Below, piece after piece: positions 24,235 through 32,227 of a DNA stretch of 40,596 nt (position 1 is its first letter; each line of letters begins with the position of its first letter). The notes under the pieces were generated by a model. That model made no database searches. It was not told where the DNA came from and was given only the letters and a program-made list of their open reading frames with translations. Source of the stretch: Streptomyces sp. H39-S7. GTDB taxonomy: Bacteria; Actinomycetota; Actinomycetes; Streptomycetales; Streptomycetaceae. A program made the position numbers and the translations under genes. The DNA lies in NCBI RefSeq assembly GCF_027158205.1, contig NZ_JAPVLU010000061.1:837-41432 (forward strand), in the 5' to 3' direction.

Positions 24235-24652
24235 GGCACCTTGTCTTCTGCCTGGTTTGGTCACAATGCAGCCGGAGAGCACGCTACTCGGAGGGTAGGG
24301 AGACGGCTCGGATCCGTCAATCGGCGTGGCCCGCGACAACGGGATGAGCCGAGCGAACGGATCCTTCGGCGCGGATCCAGAAGCCTCTCCTGCCAGAGCC
24401 GATGGGCATGCGAACGGTCTCTGTGGCAAAGCCCCGATGGCCTGCGCGGTGCAGACCGAGTGATTGTCCGCCGCTGTCCGTACGCTCCTTTGCAGGTCGC
24501 TGGTCATTCTCTGGGGGCATGCTCGGGGGGCCTGCCAGTTCGGCGCGACATCCCCGGCACGGAAGCATTTACGCGGTACCGATGCCCGCGAGCCCGCTGT
24601 GTGAGGTCTTCGGCGATGACCCGGGGCCCGGGCGTTCACGCCGCCTCCGTTT
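24235..24652. other. Non-coding right flank of the MTase/Vsr island
   Basis: I see no convincing gene, RNA or terminator in these 418 bases. GC content rises back to the level of the surrounding chromosome. A flanking direct repeat marking an integration site was looked for by eye and not found. Confidence 0.4.
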
Positions 24653-25672
24653 CTACGGGTAGCCCGGCCTGCCGCAGTGTTCCGCGTACGGGGCTGGGGC
24701 GCCGCACCAGCAGGGGGATGTGCGGGGCGGGGGCCAGGGGGTGGCGTGGCCGCGGGCGGCCAGGGAGGTGGCGTAGGCCGCGGGGAGGGACGGGGTGGCC
24801 GGCGGGAGGGACTGGGTCCGGGCGTAGGCCTCGTAGGTGGGGAGGGTCGCGGTGACGACCCCGAGGTGCGGGACGCCGGTCGCGGAGAGGGCGTGGAGGG
24901 CCTGCTCGACGCTGCGCAGGTGCTCGGGGTAGCCGCCGTAGTCCGCGGCGAAGACCGGGTACCGGGTGAGCAGCGCGACGAGTTCGGCCTCCGGCCAGTA
25001 CAGGACGGCCAGTGGGAAGGGGCGGGAGAGGGCGGCCCGGTGGTCGGCGAGCTCGGTGCGGAGCCGCTCGATCTCGCGGCGGACCTCGGCCGGGTCGTCG
25101 GACCCCAGCGACCACAGGCGCTTGGGGTCGTGCAGCTCGTCGAGGGGGACCGGGGCGCTGTGGACGTAGTCGGCGAGGTGGTCCCGGTCGTCGTGGGCCT
25201 CGCCGAGGAGCCGGCGGACGCGGTGCCGGGTGATGAGGATCCTGCGGGCCTCGTAGGTGACCTCGTCGGGGGTGAGGAAGTGGTCGGTGGCGTCCTCGAG
25301 CCACGCGGCGGCGGCCGGCAGGTCGTCGTGGACCTCGAAGGTCTCTCCGATGATCTGCCACGGCGGCAGGCTCGCCGGGGCCTGCACGCGTACGGTCACC
25401 GCGAGTTCGCGGGCCCGCCGCTCGTCGCCTGTGTCCCACAGGGCGGCGACCTTGAGCGCCTGGACGAGGGCGGGGTCCGAGACGGGGTCCGGAGGGGGGT
25501 CCGAGGCGGGGGTCAGGAGTTCGTCGTAGATCGGCAGGGCCTCGGCCGGTCGTTCGGCGAGGATCCACTGCGCGGCGGCGGCGAGAAGCAACTCCTCGCG
25601 GTCGTCGGGGTACTCCAGGACTTTTCGCAGGAGCCGCTCGGCCTCGGCGGCATGTTCGCGCTGCTCGGACAT
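24653..25672 (-). CDS. SEC-C motif, TPR-like protein
   Basis: A 339-residue cytoplasmic protein. The first ~160 residues are helical repeats (SEQREHAAEAERLLRKVLEY, ELLLAAAAQWILAERPAEAL, ALKVAALWDTGDERRARELA). A central domain (about 200-290) is not recognised (YWPEAELVALLTRYPVFAAD). The C-terminus is a zinc-binding SEC-C motif, CWCGAPAPYAEHCGRPG (C-x-C...C), like that at the end of SecA. Related proteins occur throughout Streptomyces with unknown function. The start ATG has no clear RBS. It lies 81 bases downstream of the PrsW gene on the same strand and could be co-transcribed. Confidence 0.75.
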   Translation of the reverse strand: MSEQREHAAEAERLLRKVLEYPDDREELLLAAAAQWILAERPAEALPIYDELLTPASDPPPDPVSDPALVQALKVAALWDTGDERRARELAVTVRVQAPASLPPWQIIGETFEVHDDLPAAAAWLEDATDHFLTPDEVTYEARRILITRHRVRRLLGEAHDDRDHLADYVHSAPVPLDELHDPKRLWSLGSDDPAEVRREIERLRTELADHRAALSRPFPLAVLYWPEAELVALLTRYPVFAADYGGYPEHLRSVEQALHALSATGVPHLGVVTATLPTYEAYARTQSLPPATPSLPAAYATSLAARGHATPWPPPRTSPCWCGAPAPYAEHCGRPGYP

Positions 25673-25753
25673 GGTTGGACGCTACTGCGATGTTCCGGCG
25701 CGGGCCAGAGTGCGGGCGGGGCGCGGAGCAGGCGCAGGGGAGCGTCGGGCGGG

Positions 25754-27262
25754 TCAGATGTTCTGGGTGCCGTAGGGGGGTGTCTGCCGGCCGTACGGCT
25801 GGGCGTAGGGCTGCTGCGAAGGCGCGGGCTGCTGAGGCCCGGGTTGCTGGGGCTGGGGTTGCTGGGACTCGGGGTGCGGCTGTCCGTACTGCGGCTGCCC
25901 GTAGTGCTGGCCGTACTGGCGTTGCGGATACGGGCCGTACTGCTGTTGCTGCCACTGGCCCCAGGCCGGCGGCACCGCGGGGCGGGTCGCCCAGGCGGCG
26001 TGGGTGAGGGCGGGCTGGGCGACGTCCTTGCGCTGCCACAGGTGGTGGAGGAGCTCCTGCTCGCGGGCGACGAAGTGCGGCCCGGCGGTGCCGCGGGCGG
26101 CGGCGGCGCGGAGGAAGGCGAGGTGGGTCGCGAAGGCGATGTACTCGCGGACGGTACGGGCCGCCGCGTCGCCGTGCGCGCGGCGGGCGGCGGCGCGGGC
26201 CACGCTGCGGGCCTTCATCGAGGCGAGGACGACGGGTTCCGGCGGGGTCAGCCAGCCGGCCATCGCGTAGACGGGCAGCTGGGTGCGGATGGTGCCCAGC
26301 TCCTTCGACCTCGACCAGATGGCGAGCCACACCACGAGTGCGAAGACCGGGATCATGATCGCGCCGTACATCGCCAGGAAGCCGAGCGGGGCGAGCGACG
26401 CCGAGCTGTTCCAGACGCCGTGCAGGAGCATCGCGAGCAGCCAGCCGCCGATCGGGGCGAGCCAGCGCCAGGGGCGGCCCGGCCGGGTCATGGCGGCGAT
26501 CGCGAAGCCGGTGCCGGTCATCGCCGTGAAGAGCGGATGCGCGAAGGGCGTCATCACGACCCGGACGAAGAAGGTCGCCGCCGTGGAGGACTGCAGGCCG
26601 GAGGAGCCGTAGGCCTGGTCCTCACCGAAGGCCGAGCCCAGGTACAGGATGTTCTCGGTGAAGGCGAAGCCGGTGGCGGTGAGGCCGGCGACCACGATGC
26701 CGTCGACGATGCTCTCGAAGTGCCGGCGCCGGAAGAGGAAGAGCAGCAGGATCGCGGCGCCCTTGGCCGTCTCCTCGACCAGCGGTGCGACGAAGGTCGC
26801 GCCCCAGGTGTCGGTCTGGGACGGACTCGCGGTGAAGGTCGTCGCGAGGAGTTCGGTGGCGTACTCGTTCGCCAGTATCGCCACCAGTGTCGCGGCGCAC
26901 GCGCCCCACGAGAAGGCGAAGACCAGGTTCTTCCACGGACTCGGCTCGACCCGGTCCAGCCAGACGAACGCCCAGATCAGCACCGGCACCGGCAGGATCG
27001 ACAGGGCGAGGCCGACGAAGAACCCCTCCGTGCCTATCTGCTGCCGCACCAGCGCCAGGATGATCACGCCGCACAGCGCGAGCAGGGTGAAGAGGGCTCC
27101 GGCGCGTACCGCCTTGCTCTCCCAGAAGGCGCGCCGCGGTTTGTAGTGCCACTGTTCCGGAGCGGTCGGGACGGTGGTGAACTCGGGCGCCTGCTGAGCG
27201 TGGTCGCGGTACTCGGGGACCGGGTGGTTCGAGGAGTCGGGCGAATGCGAGTACGAGGACAC
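25754..27262 (-). CDS. PrsW family intramembrane metalloprotease
   Basis: A 502-residue polytopic membrane protease starting at GTG. Eight or more transmembrane helices span residues ~50-330 (AGALFTLLALCGVIILALV, GFFVGLALSILPVPVLIWAF and others). The conserved PrsW motifs are present: FVAPLVEETAKGAAILLLF (metal/catalytic Glu pair), FAFTENILYLG and MTPFAHPLFTAMTG (His). PrsW enzymes cleave transmembrane substrates such as anti-sigma factors. The long cytoplasmic C-tail is unusual: after about residue 400 it is rich in Gln, Pro, Tyr and Gly (QPQYGQPHPESQQPQPQQPG). The N-terminus (1-45) is also soluble. No cognate anti-sigma gene is adjacent. Confidence 0.93.
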   Translation of the reverse strand: MSSYSHSPDSSNHPVPEYRDHAQQAPEFTTVPTAPEQWHYKPRRAFWESKAVRAGALFTLLALCGVIILALVRQQIGTEGFFVGLALSILPVPVLIWAFVWLDRVEPSPWKNLVFAFSWGACAATLVAILANEYATELLATTFTASPSQTDTWGATFVAPLVEETAKGAAILLLFLFRRRHFESIVDGIVVAGLTATGFAFTENILYLGSAFGEDQAYGSSGLQSSTAATFFVRVVMTPFAHPLFTAMTGTGFAIAAMTRPGRPWRWLAPIGGWLLAMLLHGVWNSSASLAPLGFLAMYGAIMIPVFALVVWLAIWSRSKELGTIRTQLPVYAMAGWLTPPEPVVLASMKARSVARAAARRAHGDAAARTVREYIAFATHLAFLRAAAARGTAGPHFVAREQELLHHLWQRKDVAQPALTHAAWATRPAVPPAWGQWQQQQYGPYPQRQYGQHYGQPQYGQPHPESQQPQPQQPGPQQPAPSQQPYAQPYGRQTPPYGTQNI

Positions 27263-27370
27263 CAGTCGACAGTACGGGGGAGACCGGATGTGCGCGATGC
27301 CCTTCCGATTACGTCTTCGTCCGCGGTCCGGTCCAGGCCGTTCCGGATTCCGCTTAGCTTCCGCCAGGGG

Positions 27371-28201
27371 TTAGCGGCGAGTGAAGAGCAGGTCGTGGAC
27401 GATGTGGTCCTTCGCCAGTCCCTGGCGCTCGAACTTGGTCATGGGACGGAAATCGGGGCGCGGGGCGTAACCGGCGCCGTACTGGTTGATGAAATCCGGA
27501 CTGGCGGAAAGCACCTCCAGCATCTGTTCCGCATACGGTTCCCAGTCGGTCGCGCAGTGCAGGGTCGCGCCGGGGCGCAGGAGCGGCGCGACGAGGGCCA
27601 GGAACGCGGGCTGGATCATCCGGCGCTTGTGGTGCTTGGCCTTCGGCCACGGGTCCGGGAAGTAGATCCGCAGCCCCGCGAGGGAGGCCGGCGGGAGCAT
27701 GTCGCGGAGCAGCACGATCGCGTCGCCGTTGGCGACCCGGACGTTTGTCAGGCCGTACTGGTCGGCCAGATTGAGCAGGTTGCCCTGGCCGGGGGTGTGC
27801 ACGTCGACGGCGAGGATGCCGGTGGCCCGGTCGTCGGCGGCCATCCGCGCGGTGGCGTCGCCCATCCCGAAGCCGATCTCCAGGACGACGGGCAGGGCGG
27901 GGTCGCCGAAGAGCCCGGCCAGGTCGAGGGGGGAGCCGTCCAGCTCCACGCCCCATTCCGCCCAGTGCCGCTCCAGCGCTCCCGCCTGCGCGTCGGTGAC
28001 GCGGCCGCGGCGGGCGTGGAACGTCCGGATGCGGTGCTCCTCGCGGGAGCCCGCCGGGTCCGGCGCCGGACCGTCGGGGAACTTCGCCGGGCGGGCGGCG
28101 GCCCTGGGCCGGGCGGCCGGGAGACCGGCGGAGCCCACGGAGACGGCCGCGTCGGAGGCGGCGACCGCGGGGGTGCTGGGGGGAGTGGATGAGCTAGACA
28201 C
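27371..28201 (-). CDS. trmB: tRNA (guanine-N7-)-methyltransferase
   Basis: A 276-residue TrmB enzyme that methylates G46 of tRNA. The start is a GTG at 28201 without a strong RBS; the first ~60 residues (SSSSTPPSTPAVAAS, Ala/Pro-rich) are not part of the domain and may vary. The core has SAM motif VVLEIGFGMGDATARMAADD, GDAIVLLRDMLPP, the TrmB signature RIYFPDPWPKAKHHKRRM, and CATDWEPYAEQM ... TKFERQGLAKDH. It is the usual full length of actinomycete TrmB. It lies between LhgO and PrsW on the same strand with gaps of about 108-130 bases, so operon membership is uncertain. Confidence 0.95.
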   Translation of the reverse strand: MSSSSTPPSTPAVAASDAAVSVGSAGLPAARPRAAARPAKFPDGPAPDPAGSREEHRIRTFHARRGRVTDAQAGALERHWAEWGVELDGSPLDLAGLFGDPALPVVLEIGFGMGDATARMAADDRATGILAVDVHTPGQGNLLNLADQYGLTNVRVANGDAIVLLRDMLPPASLAGLRIYFPDPWPKAKHHKRRMIQPAFLALVAPLLRPGATLHCATDWEPYAEQMLEVLSASPDFINQYGAGYAPRPDFRPMTKFERQGLAKDHIVHDLLFTRR

Positions 28202-28329
28202 GATGGGCTGATTCTACGGGCGTGGCGAAGCGCCCCGGCCCGGTCCGCAGCCCGGCCCCCGGGCTCGGCCTCACCCAGGCCCGGCTCCCGACCCGCTTCC
28301 CGGCCCGGCCGGCCGCGCCCGGAGCCTCG

Positions 28330-29577
28330 CTACGCCGCCTGCAGGGTGGCCAGTGCCGACAGGGCCCGGCGGGCGACCTCGCGGCCGATCGGGAGTGACG
28401 CCGTCGCGGCGGGCGAGGGCGCGTTGAGCACGTGGACGAAGGGACCGGAGCCGCCGAACAGGAAGTCGTCCACCAGGGTGCCGTCCCGGAGCACCGCCTG
28501 GGCGCGGACGCCGGCGGCGGCCGGTATCAGGTCCGACGGGCGGAGCGCGGGCAGCAGGCGCTGCGCGGCGGCGGTGAAGGCGCGCTTGGACAGCGAGCGG
28601 TGGATCTCGCCGATCTCGTACCGCCAGTGGCGGCGGGCGATCCGCCACGTGCCGGGGTAGCCGGCGACCTCCGCCACGTCCCGGGCGCGGAACGTGCGGC
28701 GGTGGTAGCCCTCGCGGGCCGTCGCCGGGACCGCGTTGGGACCCAGGTGCACCCCGCCGTGCACGTCCCGCGTGAGGTGGACGCCGAGGAAGGGGAAGGC
28801 CGGGTCGGGGACCGGGTAGACCAGACCGCGGACGAGGCCGGTACGGGACGGCTTCAGCTCGTAGTACTCGCCGCGGAACGGGATGATGCGCATCCCGGGC
28901 TCGTCGCCCGCGAGGCGGGCCACCCGGTCGCAGTGCAGACCCGCGCAGTTCACGAGGGTCTTCGTACGGATCTCGCCGGTGGTGGACCCGATGACGATCC
29001 CGGCGCCGTCGGGACCGGACCCCGTGGTGCGGGTGATCGAGCGGACCTCGGCGCCGTACCGGATCCTGGCGCCGGCGTCGGTGGCGAGCCGGGCCATGGT
29101 CGCGGCCACCGCGCCGTAGTCGCAGATGCCGGTGGAGCCGACATGGATGGCGGCCAGGCCGGCCGCCTGCGGTTCGTACTCCTGGATCTGGGCGGGGCCC
29201 AGCTCGCGCACCGCGATGCCGTGCTCGCGGCCGCGCTGGACCAGGGCGTGCAGCCGGGGCAGCTCGTCCCGCTCCGTCGCGACGATGAGCTTGCCGGTGA
29301 TCTCGTGCGCGATGTCGTGTTCCGCGCAGAACTTCGCCATCTCGGCGGAGCCCTGGAGGGCGTAGCGCGCCTTGAGCGAGCCCGGCGGGTAGTAGATCCC
29401 GCTGTGGATCACACCGCTGTTGCGGCCGGTCTGGTGCCGGGCGGGGCCGGGCTCCTTCTCCAGCACCGTCACGCGGGTGCCCGGTGCCGCACGGGTCAGC
29501 GCGTAGGCCGTGGACAGGCCGACGATGCCCGCCCCGATGACGACGACGTCGTTCACGTCATCGGCGTACGGTCCCAT
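28330..29577 (-). CDS. lhgO: L-2-hydroxyglutarate oxidase
   Basis: A 415-residue FAD-dependent enzyme oxidising L-2-hydroxyglutarate to 2-oxoglutarate. The ATG at 29577 has GGGGAGG seven bases upstream. FAD-binding motif: VVVIGAGIVGLSTAYALTR (about residue 11-30), then EKEPGPARHQTGRNSGVIHS and IYYPPGSLKARYAL, signature of LhgO/YgaF. Later segments: GLHCDRVARLAGDEPGMRII, FRGEYYELKPSR, VHLTRDVHGGVHLGPNAV and C-terminal GIRAQ-like AAGVRAQAVLRDGTLVDDF. Membrane association is known for the family; no transmembrane segment is seen here. The product likely salvages a side product of the TCA cycle. No frame disruption. Confidence 0.95.
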   Translation of the reverse strand: MGPYADDVNDVVVIGAGIVGLSTAYALTRAAPGTRVTVLEKEPGPARHQTGRNSGVIHSGIYYPPGSLKARYALQGSAEMAKFCAEHDIAHEITGKLIVATERDELPRLHALVQRGREHGIAVRELGPAQIQEYEPQAAGLAAIHVGSTGICDYGAVAATMARLATDAGARIRYGAEVRSITRTTGSGPDGAGIVIGSTTGEIRTKTLVNCAGLHCDRVARLAGDEPGMRIIPFRGEYYELKPSRTGLVRGLVYPVPDPAFPFLGVHLTRDVHGGVHLGPNAVPATAREGYHRRTFRARDVAEVAGYPGTWRIARRHWRYEIGEIHRSLSKRAFTAAAQRLLPALRPSDLIPAAAGVRAQAVLRDGTLVDDFLFGGSGPFVHVLNAPSPAATASLPIGREVARRALSALATLQAA

Positions 29578-29894
29578 GCCACCTCCCCGGCTCCGCGTTG
29601 CTGACCGACGGCCAGCCGCCCCCATCATGGGCCCCCATCATGAGTCCCCTTCATGAAGCCCCTGCGACGAGGGCCCCGCCGTGCGGCGCCGAGGCCCTCA
29701 TCCGAAGACATCCCCATCATGAACTGGCCCACTGACAATGGTCGCAAACCCTTGTGGGGCAAGGCGTGTGGCGTGTGGACGCACTCCGTGGACCGCGCGG
29801 CGGCCACGGGCGGCGACGTCCGTGGTTCGCCGATGACGTCCGTGGCTCCCTGATCCCGGCCCGGGTTACGACCCGGGGCCGCCCCCGGCCGGCG
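29578..29894. other. Intergenic region with ATCATG-type repeats and a terminator-like hairpin
   Basis: No gene is seen in these 317 bases. ATCATG/TTCATG occurs three times between 29624 and 29656. A hairpin with arms 29858-29866 and 29871-29880 (TACG loop, one bulge) lies 15 bases downstream of the regulator stop on the minus strand and could terminate its transcript. Confidence 0.4.
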
Positions 29895-31310
29895 TCACGC
29901 CGGCGCCGCCAGCAGCGGCCGGGCACGTTCCCGCAGCTCGACGACGCGCGGCTCGTTGCCGTACGGCTCCAGCCGGTGCAGCAGGTCGCGGACGTACTCC
30001 GTGGTGCGCGCGGACGAGATGCGGCCGGCGACCTCGACGGCCTTGGTCCCCGCGGCGCAGGCGGCGTCCAGGTTCCCCGACTCGAGTTCGGCGACCGCGG
30101 ACACGACGAGGCGCAGTCCGTGCGAGCGGACGTACTCCTCCGTGGGCCGGGCCAGCGCCTGCTCGGTGAATCGCTGCACCTGGCGGGGTACCCGCAGGTC
30201 GCGGTAGCACTCGGCGGCGTCGGCCGCGAGCCGGTCGTAGGAGTAGAAGCCGAGCCAGGCGGGATCGGCGTCGCCGTCCCGGGAGCGCTCCAGCCAGGAC
30301 TCGGCCGCCGCGAGGGACGTGGCGCACGCGGCGGCCTCGCCGGCCTTGGCGTGCGCGCGGGCCTCGACGAGCTGGAAGAAGCTCATCGTGCGGGCGGTGG
30401 CCAGACCGCGGTTGCGTTCCAGGGCCGCCTGCGCGAGGTCGACGCCCTCGTCGGCGAAGCTCCGGTACGTGGCCTGCAGGGACATCGACGCCAGGACGTA
30501 GCCGCCCAGGGGCACGTCGGCCGCCGCGCGGGCCAGGCGGAGGGCCTGGATGTAGTAGCGCTGCGCGGCCTCCTGCTGGCCGGTGTCGAAGGCCATCCAG
30601 CCGGCGAGCCGGGTGAGTTCCGCGGTGGCGCCGAAGAGCGAGCGGCCGACCTCGTCGCTGTACGAGCCGAGCAGCAGCGGCGCCGCCTCGACCCGGAGGC
30701 ATTCGGGAACCATCCCGGAGCGCCAGTCGCCGCCGCCGTACTTCGAGTCCCAGCGGCGGGCGTCGTCCGCGGCCTCGCGCAGCTTCGCCACGTCGGAGTG
30801 CCCGACGTGGGCGGTGCCGGGCGCGGGGGCGTCGCGCGCCACGAGCGCGTCGGCGGGGGTGATCAGCCACCGCGAGGCGGGGGTCACGTACGCGCTGACC
30901 GCGAAGGAGCCCGCCAGGCTCTGCCAGATGCCGGTGCCGCCGGGGCCGCGGCGGCCGGCCAGATCGAGCCGCCACAGGTCGGTGGCGGACTTCACCGCCT
31001 CGCCGACGTCGCGCGGGAAGGCGAGCCCGACCTCGGGCGCCGGATCGGCGTCCGCGAGCCCGATCTCGTGCAGCGGGACGGGACGGCCGAGCTTGCTGCC
31101 TATCGCCGCGGCGATGAGGTGCGGAGCGGCGCCCTGCGGCACCATGCCCTTGCTGACCCACCGGGCCACCGAGGTCTTGTCGTAGCGGAGGGTCAGGCCC
31201 CGTTGCGCGCCCAGGTCGTTGACCCGGCGGGCGAGGCCCGCGTTACTGATGGCGGCCAGGGCGAGAAGGGTGCCGAGCTTTTCGTTCGGCCCGCGATGTT
31301 CCTTGTTCAC
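29895..31310 (-). CDS. HTH/TPR-like transcriptional regulator conserved in Streptomyces
   Basis: A 471-residue protein starting MNKEHRGPNEKLGTLLALAA. Residues about 10-80 form a HTH (ISNAGLARRVNDLGAQRGLT, YDKTSVARWVSKGMVPQGA), followed by PLHEIGLADADPAPEVGLAF. The remaining ~380 residues form TPR-like helical repeats (WMAFDTGQQEAAQRYYIQAL, ARAHAKAGEAAACATSLAAA, LGFYSYDRLAADAAECYRDL). The overall type recalls NsdA/NsdB-like Streptomyces regulators of sporulation and antibiotic production; which subgroup is not certain, so no symbol is given. It has a 900-base non-coding region upstream, suggesting complex control. No lesions seen. Confidence 0.85.
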   Translation of the reverse strand: MNKEHRGPNEKLGTLLALAAISNAGLARRVNDLGAQRGLTLRYDKTSVARWVSKGMVPQGAAPHLIAAAIGSKLGRPVPLHEIGLADADPAPEVGLAFPRDVGEAVKSATDLWRLDLAGRRGPGGTGIWQSLAGSFAVSAYVTPASRWLITPADALVARDAPAPGTAHVGHSDVAKLREAADDARRWDSKYGGGDWRSGMVPECLRVEAAPLLLGSYSDEVGRSLFGATAELTRLAGWMAFDTGQQEAAQRYYIQALRLARAAADVPLGGYVLASMSLQATYRSFADEGVDLAQAALERNRGLATARTMSFFQLVEARAHAKAGEAAACATSLAAAESWLERSRDGDADPAWLGFYSYDRLAADAAECYRDLRVPRQVQRFTEQALARPTEEYVRSHGLRLVVSAVAELESGNLDAACAAGTKAVEVAGRISSARTTEYVRDLLHRLEPYGNEPRVVELRERARPLLAAPA

Positions 31311-31476
31311 TGCGGTTCACCTCGCGATGCCGCTGGGGGCGGGCCGGACGGCCCGGTCGGATCTCGGGGGGTCGGTGGTGACGGGGCCCTGGGCGGGAAC
31401 CGGTGTGGGGGCGGGGGGCGGCGGTAGCTGCCTCCCGGGAGAGCACAGCATGGCCACTCCTCGTCTGAGCCGGGAA

Positions 31477-31548
31477 CGCCGGACGCGCCGAAACGTCCGG
31501 ACACGCCGAGTCGCCCGGACACGCCGAGTTGTCCGGACACACGGGGGC
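31477..31548. repeat. Four tandem 18-base repeats
   Basis: Units start at 31477, 31495, 31513 and 31531. The second and third read GTCCGGACACGCCGAGTC and GCCCGGACACGCCGAGTT, 16 of 18 identical; the outer two are more diverged. They lie about 170 bases upstream of the TPR-regulator start and could be a multi-site binding region or a variable-number tandem repeat. Confidence 0.6.
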
Positions 31549-31947
31549 CGCGCACGTGGACCACGCCCTTGCCACCCCCTCGACACAAAGAACGGCCGTC
31601 CCAGCCCCTCTTGTAGAGGCTGTGATGTCTGCGGAGTCCGATTCGGCCAATGTCGCGGACAAATCGGGCCCTGAGATGCCAGGACGCTCGCTACTCGGGT
31701 ACACCCAGCGTAGTTCGCCGCATCCCGACCGTTAAGAGGGCTGTCCCGGATGGCGAGATTGCAGCCCCCAAAAAGTGCCCGTGCTCCCGGTATATGTGGC
31801 TGTGCGCCTGCCCGTGCGCTCTGTGCGGTCCTGATCGGGGGCGCTTCCATGGACGGGTGGGTCGGCCCGTGGCCTCGACAAGCGGCAATGGCAAGAGACG
31901 GCGGGCCAGGGGGCTCCGCCGCCACAATCCCCGCGGGCGGCGGACCG

Positions 31948-31977
31948 GTCCGGGAGGCGTGCGGACGCCTCCCGGAC
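31948..31977 (+). terminator. Perfect 13-base hairpin with following T-rich tract
   Basis: Arms GTCCGGGAGGCGT (31948-31960) and its exact complement (31965-31977) flank a GCGG loop, and TGATAATTTTC follows on the plus strand. It looks like an intrinsic terminator, yet no clear plus-strand gene ends just upstream. Confidence 0.55.
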
Positions 31978-32227
31978 TGATAATTTTCTGCGGCTTATGT
32001 CGTGAATGAGCCCCGCCCCGAACGCGCATCCGGCGAACGGCATATCAACTCCGGCATGTGCCAGCCACTTTGGCGTGAAACCGACGTTTGGCTTCACGCG
32101 GACGACCCGGCGCTCCTCCCTGCGCCCATGCGCCTCCTTGTGCGCCGTGCCATGGCAGCATGTTCCTCAGGCGGAGCGGCAGTTCGCATGCCGCGCGGCC
32201 AGTGGTCCACGGCCTGTGGAGGCGGCG

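Larger units (their letters stand above)
31311..32227. promoter_or_regulatory. Long intergenic region with 18-base tandem repeats and a hairpin
   Basis: No convincing coding gene is seen in about 900 bases. Upstream of the regulator lie four 18-base tandem units (31477-31548). Elements at 31948-31977 form a perfect 13-base hairpin followed by TGATAATTTT. The AT-rich patch at 31978-31992 and the region ahead of 32228 may hold promoters. Small open frames here (for example one starting ATG at 31625) lack an RBS and composition support. Confidence 0.45.

Noticed and set aside
24677..28192. A very long open frame on the plus strand (1171 codons)
   Set aside because: It runs antisense to well-recognised genes (SEC-C protein, PrsW, TrmB) and its translation is low-complexity Gly/Arg/Val-rich, as expected from high-GC antisense frames.
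31477..31548. Tandem repeats considered as a CRISPR array
   Set aside because: Units are 18 bases with no spacers and no cas genes, so a CRISPR is excluded.
31625..31735. Small gene starting ATG with MSAESDSANVADKSG
   Set aside because: No ribosome-binding site and no recognised family; kept as non-coding.
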